A stretch of 64,000 nucleotides of DNA from CBDCDJ01 sp965215355 (GTDB taxonomy: Bacteria; Deinococcota; Deinococci; Deinococcales; Trueperaceae): the NCBI GenBank assembly GCA_965215355.1, contig CBDCDJ010000007.1, positions 1,240,001 through 1,304,000 of the forward strand, read 5' to 3'. Below the pieces are notes generated by a model. That model saw only the letters and a list, made by a program, of their open reading frames with translations. It was not told where the DNA came from and did no database searches. Positions 33,433 through 41,328 of this stretch are shown here, piece after piece; the first letter of the stretch is position 1; each line of letters begins with the position of its first letter. A program made the translations under genes and the position numbers.

Positions 33433-34439
33433 TTTGCGTCGTCACCGTAACCTATGGGGACCGCGCTTGTTTGCTCGAGCAGGTCATCACCCGCGTTCTA
33501 AACCTTATAGGTACCGAGTATATAAGTAAGGTTGTTGTTGTAGACAACGGCTCTAGTTTTAGGACCAAGGCTTATTTGGCTAATCTTCAGCTTTGCGAAC
33601 CGCGCGCCTCGGTCGTACACCTCGACCAGAACGAGGGCTCGGCAGGAGGATTTAGAGCCGGTTTGGAAGCCGCCTTGCAAACCGGCAGTACTTACCTGTG
33701 GCTGTTGGACGATGACAATGTCCCGGAACCCTCGGCGCTCGCAGCACTGTTGGAGCGAATAAGACTCAATTTGGGGGCCGGTGCGTTTTTGTCCCTACGC
33801 ACAGACCGGCCCCAGTATGTGGCTTACGCTCATGGTGCCGCCGTCGCAGACTGTTTCATGCTACCCAACGGTTTCATTGGCTTTTCCGTATCCAACAAGG
33901 TGCGCAAACTGCTCAAGCGCACGCATCCTAAACTGGCGCAGGCCGAACCACGCATCGTTCCTTATGGTCCTTACGGCGGTTTGCTTGTCAAAAGTGCAGA
34001 CATCAGGCGTGTCGGCCTACCCAATCCGGACTTGTTCGTTTACTCGGACGACTCCGACCTGACGTACAGGTTTACGCGAGCAGGCATACCCATCGAACTT
34101 GTGCCGGACAGCCGAATTACTGACGTTGACCGCTCCTGGAGCGCCACCGTCGACACCGAGGATGTTCACTTTTTTGTCGCTCATGTGTTGTTGACTGCTG
34201 ACCAGGATACGCGCAACCGGCTCTACTACACAGTGCGCAACGAAGTAGCTTTTTCTAAGCAGTATCACACCAAAAGGCTCGAGTTCTTGCTCAACGCTGC
34301 TATCTACCTCTTTTTGCTGAGCTGCTTGTCGCTTTCAGCATTCGTCCTTAAGCACAAAAAAGCCCCTCTCCTCAGTTTCTCAGACGTTTTAAGAGGGGTT
34401 TACGACGGCAGCCGGGGAAAGTTCGGTAAGCTTGACTAA
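33429..34439 (+). CDS. Family-2 glycosyltransferase, rhamnosyl/galactofuranosyl type
   Basis: A 336-residue enzyme. GT2 features: VVTVTYGDRACLLEQVI, VVVDNGSSFRTKAYL, DQNEGSAGGFRAGLE and the metal motif WLLDDDNVPEPSAL, all typical of the GlfT/RfbF-like branch. The C terminus has a hydrophobic helix (FLLNAAIYLFLLSCLSLSAF) that may hold it at the membrane. GTG start overlapping a 16-codon frame. The next TTG start overlaps its end by 8 nt. Confidence 0.87.
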   Translation: MICVVTVTYGDRACLLEQVITRVLNLIGTEYISKVVVVDNGSSFRTKAYLANLQLCEPRASVVHLDQNEGSAGGFRAGLEAALQTGSTYLWLLDDDNVPEPSALAALLERIRLNLGAGAFLSLRTDRPQYVAYAHGAAVADCFMLPNGFIGFSVSNKVRKLLKRTHPKLAQAEPRIVPYGPYGGLLVKSADIRRVGLPNPDLFVYSDDSDLTYRFTRAGIPIELVPDSRITDVDRSWSATVDTEDVHFFVAHVLLTADQDTRNRLYYTVRNEVAFSKQYHTKRLEFLLNAAIYLFLLSCLSLSAFVLKHKKAPLLSFSDVLRGVYDGSRGKFGKLD

Positions 34440-35628
34440 AGTCGTCATCCTCAACAGCTTGTACGCGCCTCACCAGGTCGGCGGTGCGGAGCGTTCGGTG
34501 CAATTTTTGGCCGAAGCCCTCATCGACCGAGATTACCAAGCGACCGTTGTCAGCACCCGCGCCGAAGCCGGAACTGACCAAGCGGTCATCAACGGAGTAA
34601 AAGTCTACTACGTCGGTTTGAAAAACCTCTACTGGCCCTTCGGCTCGAGCCGGCCCGAACCCCTCAAACCCTTGTGGCACACAGTAGACACCTACAACCC
34701 CGCAATGGCACAGGCTGTTGCCGATATTTTAGACGCGGAGCAGCCCGACATTGTTCACACCAACAACCTCACCGGATTTTCGGTGGCGGTGTGGCAGGCG
34801 GTCAAGGCGCGAGGGTTGCCGCTCGTCCACACCCTGCGTGACTACTACCTACTGTGCCCCAGAACGAGCATGTTCCGGGACGAAAAGAACTGCGAGACGC
34901 AGTGCTGGGATTGCCGTTTGTACTCGGCGCTGCGCCGACAGCACAGCAGCAAAGTCGATGCGGTAGTCGGAAACAGCAACTTTATTTTGCAAAAACACCT
35001 CGAGCTGGGTTGCTTTCACAGCGTTTCTCGTCAAAACGTTGTTTACAACGCTTATGAGGCTGATGAGCCGGTGGCTGAAAAAACCCTGGGACAGCGGTTA
35101 AGGCTCGGATATTTGGGTCGTTTAGCACCTACGAAAGGCATCGAACTCACGCTAGAGGCTCTCAAAAATTCGCTTACCAACGACGTGGAATTCTATATTG
35201 CGGGTGAGGGTGACCACGCATACGAAAGCCGTCTCAAAAGCACTTATCCTTTCCCTGCAGTCCATTACCTCGGCTTTGTAAAACCGAAAACTCTATTTGA
35301 GGACATAGATGTTTTACTCGTTCCCTCTCTGTGGCATGAACCCTTGCCGCGAACAATTTTCGAAGCCTACGCTCACGGCGTTCCCGTAATTGGGTCGAAC
35401 CGCGGCGGCATTCCGGAAATTATCGACGAGGGCAAAACTGGGTATGTCTTTAACCCAGACCATCCCGCAGAACTTGTGGGCTTGCTTCACCGCATCACTC
35501 AAAACCCCACAGTGCTGCCCACCTTGCGGCGACACTGTTTGGAAAAAGCCGAACTGTTCCGACCGAAGCGCACTCGCGACGCTTATACTGATCTTTACAC
35601 AATCCTATTACGAGGACATCAATTATGA
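34432..35628 (+). CDS. Family-4 glycosyltransferase
   Basis: A 398-residue GT-B enzyme. N-terminal acceptor domain has YAPHQVGGAERSVQFLAEAL; the C-terminal donor domain has LGYLGRLAPTKGIELTLEAL, and the signature EPLPRTIFEAYAHGVPVIGS with the sugar-binding Glu. Retaining transferase using a nucleotide sugar in the cytoplasm. TTG start at 34432, overlapping the previous gene by 8 nt; the stop overlaps the polymerase ATG by 4 nt. Confidence 0.88.
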   Translation: MTKVVILNSLYAPHQVGGAERSVQFLAEALIDRDYQATVVSTRAEAGTDQAVINGVKVYYVGLKNLYWPFGSSRPEPLKPLWHTVDTYNPAMAQAVADILDAEQPDIVHTNNLTGFSVAVWQAVKARGLPLVHTLRDYYLLCPRTSMFRDEKNCETQCWDCRLYSALRRQHSSKVDAVVGNSNFILQKHLELGCFHSVSRQNVVYNAYEADEPVAEKTLGQRLRLGYLGRLAPTKGIELTLEALKNSLTNDVEFYIAGEGDHAYESRLKSTYPFPAVHYLGFVKPKTLFEDIDVLLVPSLWHEPLPRTIFEAYAHGVPVIGSNRGGIPEIIDEGKTGYVFNPDHPAELVGLLHRITQNPTVLPTLRRHCLEKAELFRPKRTRDAYTDLYTILLRGHQL

Positions 35629-37046
35629 GTACACTTATTTTTTTCGACAGCCTTGTGTTCGTCGTCGGGTTAATCGCGGGTGGTTTCGTCCTTTATTTAC
35701 AAACCCGGCGCAGTTTTTTTCTGTTTTTGTTCGGTCTCCTTTACCTGCTCGGCACCTACTCGTCTTACAATATCATGGTAAAACCTATTCATGATTACAA
35801 CAGGGTAATTGCCCGAACCTTTTTTTATCATCAAAAGGTTCTAGGTCCTTTAGCTGTGGTCGACTTGCTTGTTTTGATTCTTCTTGTCACTTGTGTTGTT
35901 TTAATCGGCGTTAGACGACCCGTTCCTTTTTTGCCTAAGATATTCAGACCCGTGCTGGCTCGCGATCTCCTGATCGCTTTTATTTCTTTAATTATGTTTT
36001 CTACCCTAAGAATGGAGACCGGCTCCTCGTTTACCCGCGAACTTATCGCGTTTAGAGGCTTACCTGCCTACCTACTCCTCTTCCTGCTTATTGGGTGCTT
36101 CACGAAAAACATAACGGGGTACGGTTTCACTCACGTTTTCAAAACATTTGTTTATCTTGATGTCATCAACCTTGCTTCAGGCCTTGCTTCAGCCCTTATC
36201 TACAGGTCTTACGTCTGGGAAAGATACGGCTTCAAAATCACTATCATCGACCAGGATGACGCTTACTCCATTACCATCGTCTACGCTTTGCTGCTTGTTT
36301 ACGCCGTCACTACGGGACGCACTGTGTACCCTTCATTATTTTACCATTTTGCGCTCACCTTTTTCTCCGTTCTCGTCGTCATCAATTTTTATAAGCTCAA
36401 CTTTGCTCTTGGCTTTTTCTTTCTCCTTTTTACCGCAGCCCTTTCGTTCAAGGCGCGAACCCACAAACCTTTGTTGAGGTTCATTGCCATTTTTTCAGTG
36501 TTGCCGCTTGTTCTTTACGGCGTTGCCTATTTTGGCTTCTTTGGAAACACGACGCCCATAGATACACGCCTCGGTCAACTCACCGACCTACTAACCGCGA
36601 TGCAGGAGCACGGTGAAGCCTATCTCTTCGCAGGGCTGGGAAGCGGAACCTTTTACCAACGCACCAGCAACACCGGCGATGGTGGCGAGATAAAGGCACT
36701 CGACCTCGACCGCAACCCAAACGTCATCTCGTCTTTCCAGGTTCCCATCTTCAACGTTTTCAAAGTCGCCGGTCTTTTAGGGCTCACGCTTCACCTGGTT
36801 CTCTCGGCAGTTAGTGTTTGGGTGCTCTTTAAAGCGTTTCCCTCTCGAGGTCCATTCACCGTGGTCGCCCTGTTCTTTATCAGCTATAAGATATTTGATT
36901 CCACTCTTTTTCTGACCCCCAGCATCTTTACCGCGTTTGCCATCACCAAACTTTACCTTTTACTACGCCTCACTCACTTGGAGCCGACATGGCCGACGCG
37001 CCCACCCACATCGCCATCAACGCCCGCTTTCTCAGCCAACCGGTAA
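35625..37046 (+). CDS. Wzy-like oligosaccharide polymerase, membrane protein
   Basis: A 473-residue membrane protein with about 10-12 helices and a large external segment near residues 300-370 (FFGNTTPIDTRLGQLTDLLT). Low similarity to anything specific is normal for Wzy. The place between glycosyltransferases supports the role of joining repeat units on the outer face. DNA lines here are only about 37-42% GC, the lowest in the window. The last about 20 codons run into the next gene (58-nt overlap) and encode a Pro/Thr/Ser-rich tail, which may be an extension past an ancestral stop. Confidence 0.75.
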   Translation: MSTLIFFDSLVFVVGLIAGGFVLYLQTRRSFFLFLFGLLYLLGTYSSYNIMVKPIHDYNRVIARTFFYHQKVLGPLAVVDLLVLILLVTCVVLIGVRRPVPFLPKIFRPVLARDLLIAFISLIMFSTLRMETGSSFTRELIAFRGLPAYLLLFLLIGCFTKNITGYGFTHVFKTFVYLDVINLASGLASALIYRSYVWERYGFKITIIDQDDAYSITIVYALLLVYAVTTGRTVYPSLFYHFALTFFSVLVVINFYKLNFALGFFFLLFTAALSFKARTHKPLLRFIAIFSVLPLVLYGVAYFGFFGNTTPIDTRLGQLTDLLTAMQEHGEAYLFAGLGSGTFYQRTSNTGDGGEIKALDLDRNPNVISSFQVPIFNVFKVAGLLGLTLHLVLSAVSVWVLFKAFPSRGPFTVVALFFISYKIFDSTLFLTPSIFTAFAITKLYLLLRLTHLEPTWPTRPPTSPSTPAFSANR

Positions 37047-38101
37047 CAGGCGTGCAGCGTTTTGCTCAGGAGGTGGTGTCCAGCCTCGACGCTTTGCTCG
37101 CGGCTGGAGACGAAGCGGTCAAACCTTTCTCGTTCACGCTTTTAGCGCCGCCGGGTCCGTTAGCGCCGCTGCCCCTAAAGCACATCCCCGTTCGGCAGGT
37201 CGGGCGTTTGTCCGGCCACGCTTGGGAACAGCTCGAGCTGCCGCGCCATCTCGCCGGACGACCCCTGCTGAGCTTGTGCAACACCGGCCCCTTGGCGGTC
37301 AAGCGGCAACTCGTCGTGTTTCACGACGCCGCCGTCTTCGCGATGCCCGAGACTTTTTCCTACCCGTTCCGCACTTGGTACCAGTTTTTACTTCCTACTT
37401 TGGGCCGCAGGGTGGAGAAGGTCGTGACCGTCTCGAGCTTTTCAAAGCGGGAGCTGACGCGCTACTGCGACCTTCCCGAGAAGGCTGTAGGGGTCGTCGC
37501 CGAGGGCTTTGAACACGTTTTGCGAGCAGTGCCGGACAGACGTGTCCTCGCAAAGCATGGGCTCGAGCACCGTCCTTACGTGCTCGCCGTAAGCAGTGTC
37601 AACCCGAGCAAGAACTTCGCCGCGTTACTCGCAGCGTCTGCCCTACTCGACACTTCGAAATTCGACATCGTCATCGTCGGTGGTGTCAACTCAAAAGTGT
37701 TCGGCACACCCGACTTGACCATACCGAACGGTGTCAAGCGCTTGGGCTACGTCAGCGAGGCAGAGCTGCGCGCTTTCTACGAGGGAGCAAGCTGCTTCGT
37801 CTACCCGTCACTTTACGAGGGTTTCGGAATCCCACCCCTCGAGGCAATGGCCTGTGGGTGCCCCGTCATCGCGTCCAACGCCACCTCCTTGCCCGAAGTG
37901 TGTGGCGACGCCGCTTTGTACTGCGATCCCCACAACCCTCAGGACATTGCCGATAAAATTCAGCGGCTGATGTCCTACTCCGACCTGCGGGAAGCGTTGC
38001 GACAAAAGGGCGCTGAGCGCATTGGGCAGTTTAGCTGGGACAAGTGCGCCCGCTCCCTTTTGGGGTATTTGGCTGCTGGGTTCAACGGGAAAATGCCGTA
38101 G
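36989..38101 (+). CDS. Family-4 glycosyltransferase, mannosyltransferase-like
   Basis: A 370-residue GT-B enzyme. Opening IAINARFLSQPVTGVQRFAQ is typical of the group related to mannosyltransferases MtfB/WbaZ, and the donor domain has YPSLYEGFGIPPLEAMACGC with the EX7E glutamates. ATG at 36989 with GGAG 6 nt upstream. The GC content returns to the chromosome norm, so the imported block ends about here. Confidence 0.88.
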   Translation: MADAPTHIAINARFLSQPVTGVQRFAQEVVSSLDALLAAGDEAVKPFSFTLLAPPGPLAPLPLKHIPVRQVGRLSGHAWEQLELPRHLAGRPLLSLCNTGPLAVKRQLVVFHDAAVFAMPETFSYPFRTWYQFLLPTLGRRVEKVVTVSSFSKRELTRYCDLPEKAVGVVAEGFEHVLRAVPDRRVLAKHGLEHRPYVLAVSSVNPSKNFAALLAASALLDTSKFDIVIVGGVNSKVFGTPDLTIPNGVKRLGYVSEAELRAFYEGASCFVYPSLYEGFGIPPLEAMACGCPVIASNATSLPEVCGDAALYCDPHNPQDIADKIQRLMSYSDLREALRQKGAERIGQFSWDKCARSLLGYLAAGFNGKMP

Positions 38102-38103
38102 CA

Positions 38104-39315
38104 ATGAAAATCGCCCTGGTATCAGCCTTTCTTTTCGACGACAACATAGGAGGGGTTGAAAATCACATACGCTTTATGGTCAAAGAGCTGAGCAAGCGTG
38201 GACACGAAATTACTGTGTTTAAGCCGGTTTGGCAGGATGAGTTTGAGGAGGGCCAAGCCGTCACCGAGGGCGGAACGATCACTTACGTCAACCTCGGCCA
38301 CAAACCCTACAACACGCTCAGATTGAGTGGCGGCGGCAGGTTGGGTTTTTTGGCGGGATTTCTGGGCAAGTTCGCGTACAACCTACGGGCTGCCAGACTT
38401 TCCGAAGCCGTCTCCAAGGCGCACCCCAATATTGTGTGGCAGCATGACTTTTCCTCCAGTTGGAGGGCAACCAAGCAGCTGAGTCGTCGCTACCCGGTGG
38501 TGCTGACCAACCATACAGGTGAATACCTTATGCTCCAAAACCAGCCCGGCGGTCACTTCCTGCTAGCCTACCTGCTCAAACACTACAAAGCCGTCATCGG
38601 GCCAAGTACCGAGCTTACACCTACCTTTCATTCAAACTCATACACGTTGTTCAACGGCGTCGACACAAAACTCTTTTATCCCGTTTCCAACCCCGAACGG
38701 CGGGTCTTGCGCCAAAGCCTTCTTGAACGTGAAGACGCTTTTACCATCTTCTGCCCGAGGCGCTGGGCACCGACGAAAGGGATTATCTATTTGCTCAGGG
38801 CAGTGCGGCAGTTGCCCCCCGAAATAGCCAAAAGGGTTCACCTGGTGTTTGCCGGAAGCGATTACCGAGGTTTTCCCCAGTACGTCGCAGAACTCAATGA
38901 TCTGTTGACAGACATGCCTGTCTCCTTTGAGAAGTTGGGTAACCTGAACATCGAAAAAATGGTCCAGTATTATCAAGCGTCCGACCTCGTCGTCATTCCG
39001 TCGCTCATGGAAGCGGTAAGTCTGTCCGCCCTCGAGGCTATGGCTTGTCGCACTCCTGTCCTGGCGACTGACGTCGGGGGTATGCCGGAACTGATTACCG
39101 ACCGGCAAACCGGTTACCTGACCACCGCTGGCGATTCAAACGCGCTGAGCGAAAGTTTGATAAACATTTTAGAAAGTTCGACTCGCTTTGAAGTGGCAAA
39201 CAACGGGTACAAGTTGGTGACGCACAGCTACAGTTGGGAAAAAATTGCCGAGCAAACAGAGCGTGTGCTTTTGAGTGCGTTTAACGCTAAGGAGCAAGCG
39301 GGGTCAAGGCGTTGA
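38104..39315 (+). CDS. Family-4 glycosyltransferase
   Basis: A 403-residue GT-B enzyme starting MKIALVSAFLFDDNIGGVEN (ATG 38104, 2 nt after the previous stop). Acceptor-domain GGVENHIRFMVKELSKRGHE; donor-domain FCPRRWAPTKGIIYLLRAV and the signature MEAVSLSALEAMACRTPVLA. Catalytic histidine probably in LTNHTGEYLML. Intermediate GC. Last dedicated glycosyltransferase before the two ligase-type genes. Confidence 0.88.
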   Translation: MKIALVSAFLFDDNIGGVENHIRFMVKELSKRGHEITVFKPVWQDEFEEGQAVTEGGTITYVNLGHKPYNTLRLSGGGRLGFLAGFLGKFAYNLRAARLSEAVSKAHPNIVWQHDFSSSWRATKQLSRRYPVVLTNHTGEYLMLQNQPGGHFLLAYLLKHYKAVIGPSTELTPTFHSNSYTLFNGVDTKLFYPVSNPERRVLRQSLLEREDAFTIFCPRRWAPTKGIIYLLRAVRQLPPEIAKRVHLVFAGSDYRGFPQYVAELNDLLTDMPVSFEKLGNLNIEKMVQYYQASDLVVIPSLMEAVSLSALEAMACRTPVLATDVGGMPELITDRQTGYLTTAGDSNALSESLINILESSTRFEVANNGYKLVTHSYSWEKIAEQTERVLLSAFNAKEQAGSRR

Positions 39316-39412
39316 GGTGTAGCCTGAACCTGGGCAGCTATGAACCGTACGAAAGCTGCAGGTCGTTAGGGTCTACAGCTCATCCAGTCACCGCGGTCGA
39401 CGTAGCGTAACC

Positions 39413-41263
39413 GTGCAACGCATCTTACGCGCCTCGGCCGCAGCCCTGCTCGGGCTATTTGCACCGGCCGGTTTGGTCGCGTTTGGGATTTTTGCCCTGC
39501 TCGAGCCCCGAAACCGCGCCGGCAAAGCTTTTGGAAGTTGGGTAGGGCTGTGGCTGCCGCTTTTAGGGTTGGCAGGTTTGCAGTCCTTGTTGGGACGTCC
39601 TGCGGCGGGCGGTTACCTCGTCGGCCTCGGCACGTTGGGTTTATTCGCCGCGTGGGTGCTCGGCTGTGACTGGAAAGGCGTCGCTCGAGGCCTTTTCATA
39701 AGCCTCGCCGTCTTCGCCTTGGTTGGTTTGTTCGGGGTGTGGCAGTCCCGTTTTTACTGGCAGGGTCACCCGGTCCAAGCTTTGGTGACGAACATGGCAA
39801 GCTCGCCCCCTGAAACTCTGCACCAAGGCCGCTACGAGCGGCGTTGGTACGTGCCCCGAACGCAACCCCCCGTGAGACTCGCGTTGCAAGCGCGGCTTGA
39901 AGAAGGGACACCAGCCTCGACCTGGTACTTGTCCAGTCCCGACATTCGGCTCAGCCAGCACAGTGAACAAAACGTCGCTTTCACCCGCATCGTTACGCCG
40001 CCTGGCGGAGACCCTTATCTTCTGCGGCTTTACCGCTCGGAAAAACCCTTGGCCGGAAGAACCTTTCGCGCCGAAGTTCGGTTGCGCGCACCCACAGGGG
40101 TGACCGGACTGTTGTTGCTTCAAGAAGAAGGTGGCACGTTCGCTGCAGGAAGGCAAGCTGTGACGCTTCAGCCTGACTGGCAAACCTACAGCGTCGCCTG
40201 GCGCGTACCCGAATCCGTCACCACCTCTGTTTTGCGCGTCGTCCTCAACGATTTCAACGGCTACACCTTCGACGTGGGCGAGGTGGTGCTCGAGGAACAG
40301 GTCGGTGACGCCTGGACGGGTCTCGGCCCGCTCGAGCCGACCGGCGTCGCGCTGAGCGTCAGCGCCGGGGGGCAAATCCTCGCAAGCTCACGCTTCTTGC
40401 CGCGTGAAACTTGGGAAACTTACCAACTCGCCCTTAGACTTCCCGACAACGCTCGAGCAACGCTCAAGGCAACTCTCACAGTCGAACCCGGCATTACAGT
40501 GGCCGTCAGAAATATAAGCCTCGACTCGGACACGGCCGGTCGTGTCGGCTTCGCTCTTCCCGCCGAACAGCGCCAGGCCTTTTGGTTTGAACACGACAAC
40601 TTGGCCGGGCACAGCCTGGCGACTCTCGGCCTGCTGCTCGTTTCGGTCACCCGAACGCTTGCCTCTAGCCTGCTGGGACTTAGCTTAGCCCTCACTGCGG
40701 TCGGCTTCACCGGCTCCCGCGCGGCCTGGCTCGCTGCAGTTATCGGCCTGCCCTGGCTTTTGTGGCTTCGCTACCGACCACGACGTCAACTTTGGCTGCT
40801 AGGTACAGCCGCCTTGGGCATAGCCTTGGTGACGTTTGGTTTGCCCAACCGGCTGCGCACGCTCGAGGCCAATAATCCCGTCAGCCGTCCCGACATCTGG
40901 CGCGTCGCCTGGCAGGGTTTTCTCGAGCACCCCTGGACGGGCGTCGGCACCAACTTTCCCGACTACTGGCGAGAAACCTACCGAGGAGCCAGCTCAGAAA
41001 TCGTCCCCCACGCCCACAACCTCTGGCTTCAGTTCGCCGCCGTCTACGGTCTTCCGGGCCTCGTCGCGGTTCTGTGGCTGACCGGCTGCTTTCTCTATCT
41101 TGCCTGGACGTGGGGCCGCTGGCGCGGCCTAGCGTTGGTCGTGCCCGTTTTTGTGATGAACCTGTTCGACTATACCTTTTTTTACTCGGGCGTCCTGTTT
41201 CCACTCATTCTGGGCGTGAACGCACTTCGTCAAGGCCGAACGCCCACGCAAGCCAAGCCCTAG
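39413..41263 (+). CDS. O-antigen ligase/polymerase-type membrane protein with external beta-rich insert
   Basis: A 616-residue protein, GTG start at 39413. Membrane helices fill about 1-125 and 400-610. Between them, about 170-385, is a soluble segment rich in beta strands (RTFRAEVRLRAPTGVTGLLL, QTYSVAWRVPESVTTSVLRV, FDVGEVVLEE) like a jelly-roll carbohydrate-binding module. The Wzy_C/WaaL signature follows: EHPWTGVGTNFPDYWRETYR and VPHAHNLWLQFAAVYGLPGL with the catalytic-type His, then NLFDYTFFYSGVLFPLILG. It would transfer lipid-linked glycan outside the membrane. It shares the last motifs with the next gene. Confidence 0.82.
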   Translation: MQRILRASAAALLGLFAPAGLVAFGIFALLEPRNRAGKAFGSWVGLWLPLLGLAGLQSLLGRPAAGGYLVGLGTLGLFAAWVLGCDWKGVARGLFISLAVFALVGLFGVWQSRFYWQGHPVQALVTNMASSPPETLHQGRYERRWYVPRTQPPVRLALQARLEEGTPASTWYLSSPDIRLSQHSEQNVAFTRIVTPPGGDPYLLRLYRSEKPLAGRTFRAEVRLRAPTGVTGLLLLQEEGGTFAAGRQAVTLQPDWQTYSVAWRVPESVTTSVLRVVLNDFNGYTFDVGEVVLEEQVGDAWTGLGPLEPTGVALSVSAGGQILASSRFLPRETWETYQLALRLPDNARATLKATLTVEPGITVAVRNISLDSDTAGRVGFALPAEQRQAFWFEHDNLAGHSLATLGLLLVSVTRTLASSLLGLSLALTAVGFTGSRAAWLAAVIGLPWLLWLRYRPRRQLWLLGTAALGIALVTFGLPNRLRTLEANNPVSRPDIWRVAWQGFLEHPWTGVGTNFPDYWRETYRGASSEIVPHAHNLWLQFAAVYGLPGLVAVLWLTGCFLYLAWTWGRWRGLALVVPVFVMNLFDYTFFYSGVLFPLILGVNALRQGRTPTQAKP

Positions 41264-41304
41264 ACGCCTTCGAATCGATAAAGGCATAATACAAGGGGGG
41301 AGAA

Positions 41305-41328
41305 ATGAGCTATTTCACAAAGCCATGA
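41305..41328 (+). CDS. Possible 7-codon mini-frame (MSYFTKP) before the fusion gene
   Basis: ATG at 41305 sits after a very strong ribosome site (GGGGGGAG, 2 nt before). Its TGA overlaps the ATG of the fusion gene (ATGA at 41325-41328), which has no ribosome site of its own. Translational coupling is likely; the peptide itself may have no function. Confidence 0.4.
   Translation: MSYFTKP

Noticed and set aside
36930..37046. Frameshift at the polymerase-glycosyltransferase boundary
   Set aside because: The 58-nt overlap is unusual, but both proteins are complete and the downstream gene has its own ribosome site, so a longer C-terminal tail is simpler.
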